A stretch of 64,000 nt of DNA from Arthrobacter sp. HY1533 (GTDB lineage Bacteria; Actinomycetota; Actinomycetes; Actinomycetales; Micrococcaceae): the NCBI RefSeq assembly GCF_027568515.1, contig NZ_JANKZF010000013.1, positions 124,001-188,000 of the forward strand, written 5' to 3'. The notes under the pieces are model-generated. The model was given only the letters and a program-made list of their open reading frames with translations. It ran no database searches and was not told the DNA's origin. Shown here piece by piece: positions 51,659 through 63,153 of this stretch (positions are counted from its first letter, which is position 1; each line of letters starts with the position of its first letter). The position numbers and the translations under genes are program-made.

Positions 51659-52977
51659 GACCCGCCGCCGGCGCGGTGTGCCACCCTGCCGGCCCTGGCG
51701 GCCACAGGGGATTCCGCGTCCAAGCCCAGCCGTTCCGCCAACGCCTTCCATCCGGGCCCCCGCAACATTGCCGGTGCCCCTTGGCCGTCCGCATCCCGCT
51801 GCGCGGCGCTCCCGTGTGCGGCATGTCCCCCGCTTCCAGGGATTCCGGGCAGGGAAAGCGCCGGCACCACCAACAGGCGTCCCTGGCTCAGCTCCACCAC
51901 GCCAACCTCGGCAACCGTCCGCATGCCTTCGACACGGGCCATGTGGATGACGACGTCCAGGGCGCTGGCCGCCTGCAGGAACACGGCCTCGGGTGCCATG
52001 CCGGCGAGCGCCCCCAGTGCAGCAAGCCGGGCGGGGACGTCTTCGGCACTGTTGGCGTGGATGGTTCCGCCGCCCCCGCTGTGCCCGGTGTTCATGGCCA
52101 TGAGCAGTTCCTGGACTTCCCGGCCCCGGCATTCGCCCACAATGAGCCGTCCGGGATTCATGCGCAACGCCTGGCGCACCAGTTCGGCAAGGTCCACGGC
52201 ACCCGCCCCTTCAGCATTGTCGTGCCGCGCCTCCATGGTCACGGCATGCGGATGGGCGGGTTCGAGTTCGGCTGCGTCCTCAATGAGAACCAGCCGCTCG
52301 TTGGCGGGGCAAAGCCCCAGCAGCGCAGAAAGCAGGGTGGTCTTGCCGGCACCTGTTGCGCCACTGATGAGAAAGTTCAGTCGCCCTCGCACCATGGCAT
52401 CCAGGACCCTCCCGGTCAGCCGGTCCACGCTCCCGGCGTCAACCATGCGCGCCAGCGACAGGTGCTTCCGGCGCTTGATCCGGATGGACAGCAGGGTGCC
52501 CGTGGCCGAGATGGGCGGCAGCACGGCATGGACGCGGTAGCCGGCCGCAAGGTTGACATCCACGCAAGGGCTGCCTTCGTCGAGCCTTCGCCCGCCGCTG
52601 GCCACCAGCCGGACGGCGAGCGCCCGAAGCTCTGCCTCGCCGGAAAAAACGGCTTCGACCCGTTCGGGCCCTGCGCCCCTGTCCCGCCACACCGAGTCAG
52701 GGGCATTGACAAAGATGTCCGTCACGGAAGGATCGTTGGCCAGTCCCTGCAACGGTCCCAGGCCATTGAGTTCCGCCGAGATGCGCTCCATGGCCACCAG
52801 CGACCCCGCAGCCCCGAGCAGTCGGCCGCTTTCCCTGACGGCAGCGGCAACCTGCAGCTCCGTCACGGGCCCGGCCTGGGCCAGGACCCGGCGGCGGACC
52901 ACCTCCAGCAGTTGCGCATCGATGCCACCGTCCCACGGGCCCTGCGCGGAAAGCTCCGGGTTGGGCTGCGCACTCAT
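51655..52977 (-). CDS. tadA: TadA-type secretion ATPase
   Basis: The 440-residue ATPase powers assembly of the Flp/Tad-like pilus. It has an N-terminal domain, the VTDIFVNAPDSVW segment, arginine-rich IRIKRRKHL, Walker A GATGAGKT at 206-213, Walker B LVLIEDAAELE, and the HANSAED histidine box. These are characteristic of type II/IV secretion ATPases of the TadA/CpaF group. The start at 52977 (MSAQPN) overlaps the end of the CpaE-like gene by 4 bases (ATGA). Confidence 0.93.
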   Translation of the reverse strand: MSAQPNPELSAQGPWDGGIDAQLLEVVRRRVLAQAGPVTELQVAAAVRESGRLLGAAGSLVAMERISAELNGLGPLQGLANDPSVTDIFVNAPDSVWRDRGAGPERVEAVFSGEAELRALAVRLVASGGRRLDEGSPCVDVNLAAGYRVHAVLPPISATGTLLSIRIKRRKHLSLARMVDAGSVDRLTGRVLDAMVRGRLNFLISGATGAGKTTLLSALLGLCPANERLVLIEDAAELEPAHPHAVTMEARHDNAEGAGAVDLAELVRQALRMNPGRLIVGECRGREVQELLMAMNTGHSGGGGTIHANSAEDVPARLAALGALAGMAPEAVFLQAASALDVVIHMARVEGMRTVAEVGVVELSQGRLLVVPALSLPGIPGSGGHAAHGSAAQRDADGQGAPAMLRGPGWKALAERLGLDAESPVAARAGRVAHRAGGGS

Positions 52978-54242
52978 GGTCCCGCGCCCCCTCGCAGGGG
53001 AGCCGGCCCGAGGGGTGCCAACCGTGGACCAGCGGACGGCCCGTGGACAACGGCGGAACGGTCCTTGCGGGGGTTGTTCAGACCGTCCCCGGACATCCAC
53101 CCGAGGATGCCGCCCAGCAGGGCACCCACCCGCCGGCGGCGCAGCAATTCGGGCAGGCGCCTGGCTTCCAGCGCCTCGGCAACGCCCCTGAGCCGGGGCA
53201 GCCTGCCCACGAGCGGAAGATCCACGGCCGCGGCAACCATGGCGGCGTCCAGCCCCTCACCGAGAGGATCGCGGACCACGGCCCCCAGCGGCATGGGCGG
53301 CAGCGAGTCCATCATCTGCAGTGCCGCCGAGGCGGCACGAAGCTGGGCCGGCACCACCACCAGCAATCCGCTGCATTGCCGCGCCATGGAGATGAGGGCC
53401 CCGGGGTTCCGCCCCACATCCACCACCACGAGCCCGTACGCCCCCCGTGCCGCGCGCATGACCTCCCCCTCGGCGGTCCGGCAGCCGGCTGGATCCGGCA
53501 CCGCATTGTCCTGAGGCTGCATGCCGGGAGCTGCCGCACGGGCCAGGGAATCCTGCCGGGGCCCACCCCACGACAGCAGGGACACCCCGGCAAGTTGCGG
53601 GAGCGAGGCTGCCAGCTGCTCCGGGTTGATCGATCCCGAGGCGTGCAGCAGTTCAGGCCAGCGCAAACCCGGCACGTCCCCGGCGGAAAGCGCCGTGCAC
53701 AGGCCGCCACCCCATGGGTCACCGTCCACCAGCAAGGTGCGGCTGCCGCGCCTGGCGGCCTCCGCCGCCACGAGGATGGCCAGGGTGGAGGCGCCTGCCC
53801 CTCCGCAGGCGCCCACCACGCCAACCACCCCGGCCCCCACGTCGGGGTTTCGCAGGCACCCCAGGAAATTGGCCAGCCACGGGGCAGAATCGGGCAGTAT
53901 CGCGACCCGGTCCGCCCCGAGCCGCTCGGCCTGCTGCCACACCCGTTGGGAGTCCCGGGCAAAACCAACCACGGCGGTGGGGCCGCGCCACGCAGCGAGT
54001 CCGGCTCCCACGGCCGCATCCACAGGCTCGTGTGCATCAACGAGCACTGCCGCGACGTCGGACCAGCGCCCCGCAGCGTGCTCCAGTCCGCCAACAATGA
54101 GTTCCACCGACGCCGCGGCACTCACCCGGCCCACCGCGCCCTGCAAATCGGCGGACGCCGACAACAAAAGGACAGTGGTGCCCCGCTGTGGCAGCCAGGG
54201 ATCCGAGGACCGGCTGCCGGGGGGCTTGTGGCGTTGTCTCAT
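52974..54242 (-). CDS. CpaE/Ssd-like MinD-type protein with degenerate Walker A
   Basis: The 422-residue protein has a receiver-like N-terminal half and a MinD/ParA-like half. It resembles the septum-site-determining/CpaE-like proteins that begin the Tad cluster in actinobacteria. The phosphate-binding loop reads GACGGAGAST (144-153). The lysine expected in the GK[ST] position is replaced by alanine and the upstream signature lysine is also absent, so ATP hydrolysis is doubtful. Motif FLVDGD-type (LLVDGDPWGGG) remains. It leads the six-gene operon; polymerase-like gene at 54362 diverges from it. Confidence 0.82.
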   Translation of the reverse strand: MRQRHKPPGSRSSDPWLPQRGTTVLLLSASADLQGAVGRVSAAASVELIVGGLEHAAGRWSDVAAVLVDAHEPVDAAVGAGLAAWRGPTAVVGFARDSQRVWQQAERLGADRVAILPDSAPWLANFLGCLRNPDVGAGVVGVVGACGGAGASTLAILVAAEAARRGSRTLLVDGDPWGGGLCTALSAGDVPGLRWPELLHASGSINPEQLAASLPQLAGVSLLSWGGPRQDSLARAAAPGMQPQDNAVPDPAGCRTAEGEVMRAARGAYGLVVVDVGRNPGALISMARQCSGLLVVVPAQLRAASAALQMMDSLPPMPLGAVVRDPLGEGLDAAMVAAAVDLPLVGRLPRLRGVAEALEARRLPELLRRRRVGALLGGILGWMSGDGLNNPRKDRSAVVHGPSAGPRLAPLGPAPLRGGAGP

Positions 54243-54361
54243 GGGCCAACCCTGCCTCCAACGGCGGAAACTGTCCGCCGTTCCGGCCGAAATGTGGATG
54301 AGTCGCCGCGCGCCTGCGCCTGTGGAGGAACAAAGGCGCCTTCCAGTGGAGAATAGAACTT

Positions 54362-56083
54362 ATGTACGCATTGCTGGCCACGGGCCCCGCCCCGTCCACT
54401 GCGGGGATCCAGCTCAGGAACGACGACGGGACGCCCGCCTCTGCCGCCCTGACCGTTGCGCGCCCCGGCCTGGCCGATGCCGTGCGGGACTTGGAAGCCG
54501 AGCACCATCCCCGCTGGGTGTGGGACCGGGCCGCCAACTGGTACCCCGAGCTGCTCGCAGCACAGGTCCGGGTGGAAAAATGCCTTGACCTTGCCCTGTG
54601 CCAGAACATCCTGCGCAACTCCGAATACGCCGCCACCACCGGCTACGCTGCCAACGCGCTCCCCGTGCCCCCTGAACTGGAGCCTCCCCGTGCCGGCCTG
54701 TTCGGGGGCGTGTCCGGCCAGGAAAGCCTGTTTGACGCGCCCGGAACGCAGGCCGGCCCGCGTGGTTGGGACCTGGACAATGTTGTGCAGGAACTCGGCA
54801 CCCAAAGGGGCGCCGTCAATTCCTCCACACACCCGGCCAGGCTCTCACTTTTGCTCAGTGCGGAATCCGCAGGTGCGCTGGTGGCCGCGGAGATGCAGTA
54901 TGAAGGCATCCCCTGGAGAGAAGACCTGCACAGGAGGCTGCTCGATGAACTGCTCGGCCCGGAACCTGCCGGCCACTCGCGCCCCGACAAGCTGGAGGAC
55001 CTGGCGGGGGTGCTGCGCACCGCCCTGAACGCCCCGTCGCTGAACCCGGATTCCCCCCAGGACCTCATCAAGGCCCTGCACCGCGCCGGAATCGACGCCA
55101 AGTCAACGCGCAGCTGGGAACTGCAGGAATTCACCCACCCGGCCATCGAACCGCTCCTGGCCTACCGAAAGCTCAGCCGGCTCTTCACCACCAACGGCTG
55201 GAACTGGCTGCGGCAATGGGTCCGCGACGGCCGCTTCCACTCCGAGTACGTGGTGGGCGGCGTGGTCTCCGGGCGGTGGGCCTCACGGGGCGGCGGCGCC
55301 ATGCAGATCCCTGCCCAAATCAGGGGCGCCGCGGTGGCAGATCCCGGATACACCTTCATTGTCGCCGACGCCGCCCAGCTGGAGCCCCGGGTCCTGGCCG
55401 CACTGGCACAAGACACCGCCATGGCTGCTGCAGGCAGTGACTCCGCGGGCCACAACAAGGACCTGTACGCGGGCATTGCCGCCCAGGGCTTCGGCGGCGA
55501 CCGCAGCATGGCCAAGATTGCCCTCCTGGGTGCCATCTACGGTTCCACCACGGGCGAGTCCGGGAGGCTGGTGCCCCAGCTGGCCCGCATGTACCCGCGC
55601 GCACTGGGCTTTGTGGAGCAGGCGGCCCGGGCCGGGGAGCGCGGGGCCAGCGTCTCAACACACCTGGGCCGCAGCACCCCTGCCGTCACCCAGGAGTGGT
55701 GGGACGGGCAGCGCAGCGAATCCGCCCAGGAAGAGCGCCGCGCCGAGTCCATCGCGCGCAGCAGGGGCCGCTTCACCCGAAATTTTGTGGTTCAGGGGAC
55801 GGCCGCCGAATGGGCCTGCTGCTGGCTCGCCGAACTGCGGCGGCGGCTGCGTGCCCTGCCGGGCGCAGAACCCGCCGCAAGCACGCCCGGTGGCGGAACG
55901 CCGCAACTGGTGGCGTTCCTGCACGACGAAGTGGTGGTGCACTGCCCCCTGGGCATGGTGGAGGAAGTGACCCGGATTCTCCACGAATCCTCCCGGGCCG
56001 CCACCGACCTCATTTTCGGGAAGATCCCCCTGGAGTTTCCCGTCAACGTCACAGTGGTGCAGTGCTACGCTGACGCCAAGTAG
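54362..56083 (+). CDS. Bifunctional 3'-5' exonuclease/DNA polymerase family A-like protein
   Basis: The 573-residue protein is a small family A polymerase relative. Motif A reads DAAQLEPRVLAAL (Asp336) instead of the canonical DYSQIELR. Motif B is RSMAKIALLGAIYG (Arg381, Lys385). Motif C is HDE (521-523). The metal-binding acids and motif B lysine are present, so activity is possible. The first 300 residues correspond to an exonuclease-like domain but no clear DxE motif is visible, so proofreading is doubtful. A separate full-length polA is expected elsewhere in the genome. It is divergent from the Tad-like operon. Confidence 0.85.
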   Translation: MYALLATGPAPSTAGIQLRNDDGTPASAALTVARPGLADAVRDLEAEHHPRWVWDRAANWYPELLAAQVRVEKCLDLALCQNILRNSEYAATTGYAANALPVPPELEPPRAGLFGGVSGQESLFDAPGTQAGPRGWDLDNVVQELGTQRGAVNSSTHPARLSLLLSAESAGALVAAEMQYEGIPWREDLHRRLLDELLGPEPAGHSRPDKLEDLAGVLRTALNAPSLNPDSPQDLIKALHRAGIDAKSTRSWELQEFTHPAIEPLLAYRKLSRLFTTNGWNWLRQWVRDGRFHSEYVVGGVVSGRWASRGGGAMQIPAQIRGAAVADPGYTFIVADAAQLEPRVLAALAQDTAMAAAGSDSAGHNKDLYAGIAAQGFGGDRSMAKIALLGAIYGSTTGESGRLVPQLARMYPRALGFVEQAARAGERGASVSTHLGRSTPAVTQEWWDGQRSESAQEERRAESIARSRGRFTRNFVVQGTAAEWACCWLAELRRRLRALPGAEPAASTPGGGTPQLVAFLHDEVVVHCPLGMVEEVTRILHESSRAATDLIFGKIPLEFPVNVTVVQCYADAK

Positions 56084-56142
56084 GGCGCGCCTGATCCGGC
56101 CGGCGCCCGGGTCCCGTGGAAATCAACGAAAGGCTCCCCTGC

Positions 56143-57839
56143 ATGACGACGCCCAACCCTGGCCTTGCCGCAGTCAACCTGGAAGTGAAAGCTGCCAGGG
56201 GGCCGCGCGGCGTCCATCCGGAGCAGCTGTTTTTCAATGGCAGCATCCTGACCATGGACGGTCCTGAGCCCAGCTATGTGGAGTGCGTCGTCACGAGCTC
56301 CGGCAGGATTGCCTTCACGGGAGGCGTCGAGGAGGCCCGGCGGCTGTTCCCTTCGGCCGAGGTCCGCGACCTCGCGGGGGCAGCCCTGCTGCCGGGTTTC
56401 GTTGACGCCCACAGCCACCTGTCCGCCGCGTTCGACCTTGCGGACCGGGTCAATGTGGGCCCGCCACCCCTGGGCGGATGCTCCGACATTGAATCGGTCC
56501 TTGACACCCTGGAGGCGTTCGGCAAAACCCAGGGAACGGCACCGGGCGGGTGGATCGTCGGCTACGGCTACGACCAGGAGGCCCTGGCCGAGAACCGGCA
56601 CATCACGGCGGCCGACCTCGACGCCCGATTCCCGGACCACCGGCTCATGCTGGTCCACGTCTCCAGCCACGGGATCGTGCTGAATTCCGCGGCGCTGGCC
56701 TGGGTCGGCATCGATCAGAACACGCCCACACCTGCCGGCGGCGTCATTGCCCGGGTGCCCGGAACGCAACGCCCGGCCGGGCTGCTCATGGAGACGGCCT
56801 ACCTGGAACTCGTGGCCCCCAAGCTCCCCGTCCTGGGCGCACAGGACAAGTTGGCCCTGCTGGATGCCGTGCAGCAGGACTACGCCTCCCACGGCTACAC
56901 CCACGCCCAGGAGGGCTTTTCCGGCGTCGCCGACTTGGACCTCTTCCAGGAAGCCGCAGATGCGGGGCTCCTCTACCTTGACATTGCGGCACTGGGCTCG
57001 TTCGTCGAAGCCCCGCAATGGCTGGGCAATCCGGCCTACCCCACGGGCAGCTACCGCAACGGCTTCAAGATCGCCGGGCTGAAGGTGCTGCAGGACGGCT
57101 CGCCGCAGGGCCGCACTGCGTTCATGGGCGAGCCCTACCTGACCGGCGGCCTGGTGGGAACCCCGACTGGCGCGGCGAACCCACCATGCCCTTTGAGGTT
57201 TTCGCGCAGATTGTCGCCACCACCCTGGCGCACGGCGTCCAGCTGTATGCCCACGTCAACGGCGACGCCGCAATTGACCAGCTCATCGACGCCGTCGAAC
57301 GGGCCGGGGCCACGGCGGCCGGCGACGCCCGCACCGTCGCAATCCACTCCCAGTTCCAGCGCCCGGACCACCTGCCGGCCTACCTGCGCCTGGGCATCAC
57401 GCCCAGCTACTTCACCAACCACACGTATTTTTGGGGCGACGTCCACCGGGCCAATGTGGGCGAGGAGAAGGCGGCCTTCATCAGCCCCATGAAGTCAGCA
57501 CTGGAGGCCGGCCTCCGGGTGTCCAACCACAGCGACTTCCCCGTGACGGCGCTGGACCCGCTGTTCATGGCGTCAACGGCCATGAACCGCACCACCCGGA
57601 CCGGCCACACCCTGGGTCCCGGTGAACGCGTCGGCGCCTACCAGGCCCTGCAGGCACTGACCACGGGCCCGGCCCACCAGCTGTTTGAGGAGGACCGCAA
57701 GGGCATGATCAAGGTTGGCTTGCTGGCGGACCTTGTGGTGCTCGACGCCGATCCCCTCACGGCGGCCCCGGGCACGGTCCAGGACATCAAGGTCCTGGAA
57801 ACCATCAAGGAAGGTGTCACGGTCTACCGCCGGCCTTGA
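56143..57839 (+). pseudogene. YtcJ-like amidohydrolase interrupted by a frameshift
   Basis: The reading frame from ATG 56143 (MTTPNPGLAAVN) encodes an amidohydrolase with GFVDAHSHL and metal-binding His residues. It continues correctly to about residue 340 (GGLVGTP), then shifts. The rest of the family sequence (DWRGEPTMPFEVF, LYAHVNGDAAIDQL, SNHSDFPVT) is in another frame up to the stop at 57839. The switch falls at CCCC 57161-57164; one added C would restore Gly-Thr-Pro-Asp-Trp. Without the shift the product would be about 565 residues. It may be a real pseudogene, a sequencing error in a C run or, less likely, programmed frameshifting. Downstream genes face left. Confidence 0.85.
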
Positions 57840-57873
57840 GCCCGGCTGAAGCGGAACCAGGCCAGCCGGATGC

Positions 57874-58569
57874 TCAGATGGGGGCGGGGATCTCGCGGCC
57901 TTCGTCCCAGGGCACGGCCCAGCCCAATTCCTGGAAAACGTAGTTCAGGATCCCCGCCGTGAACCCCCACACCACCACACCTTTGACGGTGAAGGCGGGG
58001 CCACGGTACGTGTACCCGCCGCGCGACAGCACTGTCATGACGCGGTTTGCGGGGTCCAGCAGGTCATGGACGGGGACCCTGAACACCTGGGCGGATTCGC
58101 CGTAGTCCACAACGTCCACGGGAGTCTGCCGCGCCCACCAGCCGAGCACGGGGGTCACCATGAAGTTGCTGACGGGCAGCGGCAGCGCCGGCAGGGTTCC
58201 CAGCACGTCGACGCCGAGCGGGTCCAGCCCCGTCTCCTCCCGGGCCTCCCGCAGCGCGGCGGCCACCTCGGATTCATCCCCGGGGTCCACTCCCCCGCCG
58301 GGGAAGGCCACCTGGCCGGGGTGGTTGCTCAGGGTCGCGGCCCGCTCAATGAGCAGGATGTCCAGGTCTGCCGGGGCAAGCGGCCGGTCCGAGGCGGCCA
58401 GCACCCCGTCGAGCACGCCAAACAGCATCAGCACGGCGGCGGCCCGGCTCCTGGCGGGGTCCATCGGCACCTGCCACGGCCCCGGCCGGCCCCGCCCCAG
58501 GCTGTCAAGGAGGGCCGTGGCCGTTGCTGCCTTCCCCACCAGGGCCGCCAGGTCCGCACGCGCGTCCAT
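57874..58569 (-). CDS. NUDIX hydrolase, probable CoA pyrophosphatase
   Basis: The 231-residue protein has the NUDIX box from Gly93 to Leu115 (GVDPGDESEVAAALREAREETG). The upstream signature HPGQVAFPGG, with Arg/Leu-rich LLIERAATL before it, is typical of the CoA pyrophosphatase (NudL) subfamily, which cleaves CoA to 3',5'-ADP and phosphopantetheine. The start at 58569 is an ATG 2 bases after the nth stop, so the two are probably cotranscribed. Confidence 0.87.
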   Translation of the reverse strand: MDARADLAALVGKAATATALLDSLGRGRPGPWQVPMDPARSRAAAVLMLFGVLDGVLAASDRPLAPADLDILLIERAATLSNHPGQVAFPGGGVDPGDESEVAAALREAREETGLDPLGVDVLGTLPALPLPVSNFMVTPVLGWWARQTPVDVVDYGESAQVFRVPVHDLLDPANRVMTVLSRGGYTYRGPAFTVKGVVVWGFTAGILNYVFQELGWAVPWDEGREIPAPI

Positions 58570-58571
58570 GG

Positions 58572-59378
58572 CTAGGATTCCGGGTTCCGGGCGGCGCGCT
58601 GGGACTCTTGCCGGTACTCGGCGGCCCTGTCCACGTCGGCCAGCATCCGGGCAAGCAGCTCCTCCTGGCCGGGCGCCAGCTCGTACTTGAGCAGCTTGGT
58701 GGCCTTCGCGGGGTCCACCTCGCCCTCCCCGTACGCGGGGCACAGGTGCGCGATGGGGCAGGCGCCGCAGGCCGGCTTGCGGGCGTGGCAGATGCGCCTT
58801 CCGTGGAACACCACCCGGTGCGAGAGCATGGTCCAGTCGCGGCGCTCAAACAGGGCGGCAACGTCGGCCTCGATGCGCACGGGGTCAGTGGATTCAGTCC
58901 AGCCAAAGCGCCGGGCCAGGCGCATGAAATGCGTGTCCACGGTGATGCCGGGGACCCCGAAGGCATTGCCCAGCACCACATTGGCCGTTTTCCGCCCCAC
59001 TCCCGGGAGCGTGACGAGTGCTTCGAGGGAACCGGGGACCACGCCGTCGTACTCATCGACAATCCGGTTGGCCAGGGCCAGCAAGTTCGCGGCCTTGGCC
59101 CGGAAGAACCCGGTGGGCCGGATCAGCTCCTCAAGCTCCATGACGGGTGCCTGGGCCATGGCCAGCGGGGTGGGGAAGCGCGCAAACAGCGCAGGGGTCA
59201 CCGCATTGACGCGGATGTCGGTGGTCTGCGCCGACAGCACTGTGGCCACGAGCAGCTCAAAGGGGTTCCGGAAATCCAGTTCCGCGTGCGCGTACGGGTA
59301 CAGCTCCGCCAGCTCGCGGTTGATCTTCCGGGCCCTGCGCTTGAGTGCCAGGACCGATTCGTCGGCCGGGACGGGCAT
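58572..59378 (-). CDS. nth: Endonuclease III
   Basis: A base excision repair DNA glycosylase/AP lyase for oxidised pyrimidines. The 268-residue protein has the helix-hairpin-helix motif LPGVGRKTA with catalytic Lys130, catalytic Asp148 in GITVDTH, and the 4Fe-4S ligands Cys197, Cys204, Cys207 and Cys213 (CX6CX2CX5C). It has an N-terminal extension of about 20 residues compared with the E. coli enzyme and a 45-residue C-terminal extension. It is upstream of the NUDIX gene. Confidence 0.95.
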   Translation of the reverse strand: MPVPADESVLALKRRARKINRELAELYPYAHAELDFRNPFELLVATVLSAQTTDIRVNAVTPALFARFPTPLAMAQAPVMELEELIRPTGFFRAKAANLLALANRIVDEYDGVVPGSLEALVTLPGVGRKTANVVLGNAFGVPGITVDTHFMRLARRFGWTESTDPVRIEADVAALFERRDWTMLSHRVVFHGRRICHARKPACGACPIAHLCPAYGEGEVDPAKATKLLKYELAPGQEELLARMLADVDRAAEYRQESQRAARNPES

Positions 59379-59381
59379 GGC

Positions 59382-60734
59382 CTACTGGCTGTCCGAGGCC
59401 CGCTCGATCCCCACCAGGTCCAGCAGCAGGCCTGTCTTGCCATGGCTGTCCTGGACCAGGAAGCTGTTGCCGCGGTCCTCCAGCGCCAGGATCCATGCGC
59501 CGGGCATGAGCTTGAACGCGAACTGGCGCGTCTTTTCATCAATCGTGTTCTGCGGGCGGTCCACGGCGAACCAGAACGGTTCGGCCACGACGGCCGGCGC
59601 AGGGTCCACGGTGGCGGCGATGCTCTCGCGGGCCGGGGCCGGGGCCGGGGCGGGCTCGGCCACCTGCGGGTTCAGCGTGGTCGCCATGCTCTCGGCAACG
59701 GCGCCTTCCTGGGGACGGGCGACGGCGGCCGGCACAGCTGCCGCGGAGGCGTTGGCGCCTGCGTTCACGGCCGACGGGGCGGGCGCGGTTTGGCTGGCTG
59801 CCGGCGCGGTGTTGATGGCGCTCGTGGCGGCAATGTTGCCTGCTGCCGCGGCCGGCTGCTGTTCCGCCGGTGCGGACGCGGTTGCCGCGGGGCCGGCAGC
59901 CGTTGCCGCCTGGGTGGCGGACTGCTGGGCGGCAGAGGCGGCGGGAGCCGAGTTTGCACCGGCTGCGGCAACTCCGGCGGCGGCCGCGAGGGCTGCTGCC
60001 GTGCCCTGGGTGCCCACAACGGGGGCATTCTCCCGAGCCGGGGTGAAGATCTGGCCGGCCGCCGTGTGGCTGGTGTTGGCCTGCGGGGTGGCCCAATGGG
60101 CCTGCGCGCCCTGGGCCGCCGGAACGCCGGCTCCGTTGGGTGCGCCGGGAACCGCCGGCACACCCAATGCACCGGGCGCACCCGGGGCGGGCACGGGCTT
60201 GGCTGCTGCGGGGCGCTTGAGCGCAGGAACGGCGTCGCGCGCCACCACATGGGCGGGGATTTCGGCGCGGCCGGCAAAGTCGGAGGCCAGGGACGGAATC
60301 CAGCGCGCGCACACGGTGGAGGCGAGCAGCAGCAACGAGCCCACCAGGCCCACCAGGTAGGCAACACCGAAGCTGCTCACGGTGCCGGTGAAGAAGAAGA
60401 ACGTGGCGATGGAGGCAACCACGGAGGCAAACTGGTCAATCGAGAGCGAGCCGATGCGCACCTTGACCTCGGGGCTGAGCCGGCGGGCCAGGAACAAGCC
60501 GCCCACGGACAGCGGCAGGATGACGCCGATGCCGATGTAGAACAGGCTGGCCAGGTTCCACAGGTTCAGGCTGCCGACAAGCGTCACAACCATCGGCACC
60601 AGCGAGGCGACGAAGATGATGGCAACGGAGCCAAGGACGGCCAAGTCCCGGATGGTCAGGGGGCCAACAGCAGCGTTGCTGACTGCCACAGGGCCAGTGG
60701 CGGCCTGGGTAGAAGGCGTGTGTTGCTCTGTCAT
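59382..60734 (-). CDS. Membrane protein with long Ala/Pro-rich linker and C-terminal conserved domain
   Basis: The 450-residue protein starts with four or five predicted membrane helices (residues 25-165). A 220-residue Ala/Pro/Gly-rich low-complexity segment follows. The last 65 residues form a compact domain (FWFAVDRPQNTIDEKTRQFAFKLMPGAWILALEDRGNSFLVQDSHGKTGLLLDL) that resembles a small beta-rich fold. Function unknown. It is followed after 3 bases by nth on the same strand. It might link membrane to cytoplasmic partners through the disordered tether. No enzymatic motif is visible. Confidence 0.7.
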   Translation of the reverse strand: MTEQHTPSTQAATGPVAVSNAAVGPLTIRDLAVLGSVAIIFVASLVPMVVTLVGSLNLWNLASLFYIGIGVILPLSVGGLFLARRLSPEVKVRIGSLSIDQFASVVASIATFFFFTGTVSSFGVAYLVGLVGSLLLLASTVCARWIPSLASDFAGRAEIPAHVVARDAVPALKRPAAAKPVPAPGAPGALGVPAVPGAPNGAGVPAAQGAQAHWATPQANTSHTAAGQIFTPARENAPVVGTQGTAAALAAAAGVAAAGANSAPAASAAQQSATQAATAAGPAATASAPAEQQPAAAAGNIAATSAINTAPAASQTAPAPSAVNAGANASAAAVPAAVARPQEGAVAESMATTLNPQVAEPAPAPAPARESIAATVDPAPAVVAEPFWFAVDRPQNTIDEKTRQFAFKLMPGAWILALEDRGNSFLVQDSHGKTGLLLDLVGIERASDSQ

Positions 60735-61084
60735 GGTCTTACTCCTCAGTTGTCACGATTGCTTCCCAGCCTAGTTACCGCAGGCAGGCAACACTAGCGA
60801 GCCACAGCCATTTGGGGGCAAAATGACGGCAATGGGCAGAACTGCCCATCGCCTCCCCGAACCCAAAATTGGCGTTTGGGCGCAGATTCGCAACCACTGG
60901 CCCCGCCGCCTGTGACGGCGGACACGCCGCAGTGTGGGACGCGCTACAGTTAAAGCTGGAACAGACGTTGTCCCCGGCAACCATTCCGCGCAGTGCCACC
61001 CCTTCTACGAAAAGATGAAGTGAAGTGTGCCGCGCGGATGCGCAACGGGTGGGACCAGCCAAGATGGAATTGAAGGGATAGTAG
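60735..61084. other. Intergenic region upstream of acs
   Basis: A 350-base divergent gap. On the plus strand TACAGT (60945-60950) is a possible -10 for acs, but the -35 is weak. TGTGACGGCGGACACG at 60911-60926 is loosely CRP/GlxR-like (good left half only). GAAGGGA precedes the acs ATG. No gene or strong RNA structure seen. Confidence 0.4.
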
Positions 61085-63061
<1,977 letters not shown>

Positions 63062-63071
63062 TTCAACGAAG

Positions 63072-63130
63072 CGCTGCCCGGGTCCCGGGCTCGACCACCG
63101 GTGGTCGAGCCCGTCGAGACCCGGGCAGCG
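63072..63130. repeat. Large hairpin with a dispersed repeat copy between acs and aroQ
   Basis: Outer arms 63072-63084 (CGCTGCCCGGGTC) and 63118-63130 are complementary, and inner arms 63086-63099 (CGGGCTCGACCACC) and 63100-63113 form a perfect palindrome. The right half, 63098-63120, is a reverse-oriented copy of the dispersed repeat. It may terminate acs transcription. Confidence 0.85.
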
Positions 63131-63153
63131 TGGTTTAAGGGCATTATTAAGCC

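Noticed and set aside
50696-53514. Long plus-strand frames opposite the TadABC and CpaE-like genes
   Set aside because: They are mirror shadows of a strongly coupled minus-strand operon and show no motifs or ribosome binding sites.
58524-60797. Very long open frame (about 757 codons) on the plus strand opposite the NUDIX, nth and membrane protein genes
   Set aside because: It is antisense to three well-supported genes, has a composition of Gly/Arg/His shadows typical of high-GC complementary strands and no recognisable domain.
60911-60926. CRP/GlxR-type site TGTGACGGCGGACACG upstream of acs
   Set aside because: Only the left half matches TGTGA; the right half ACACG is poor, so it was not called as a site.
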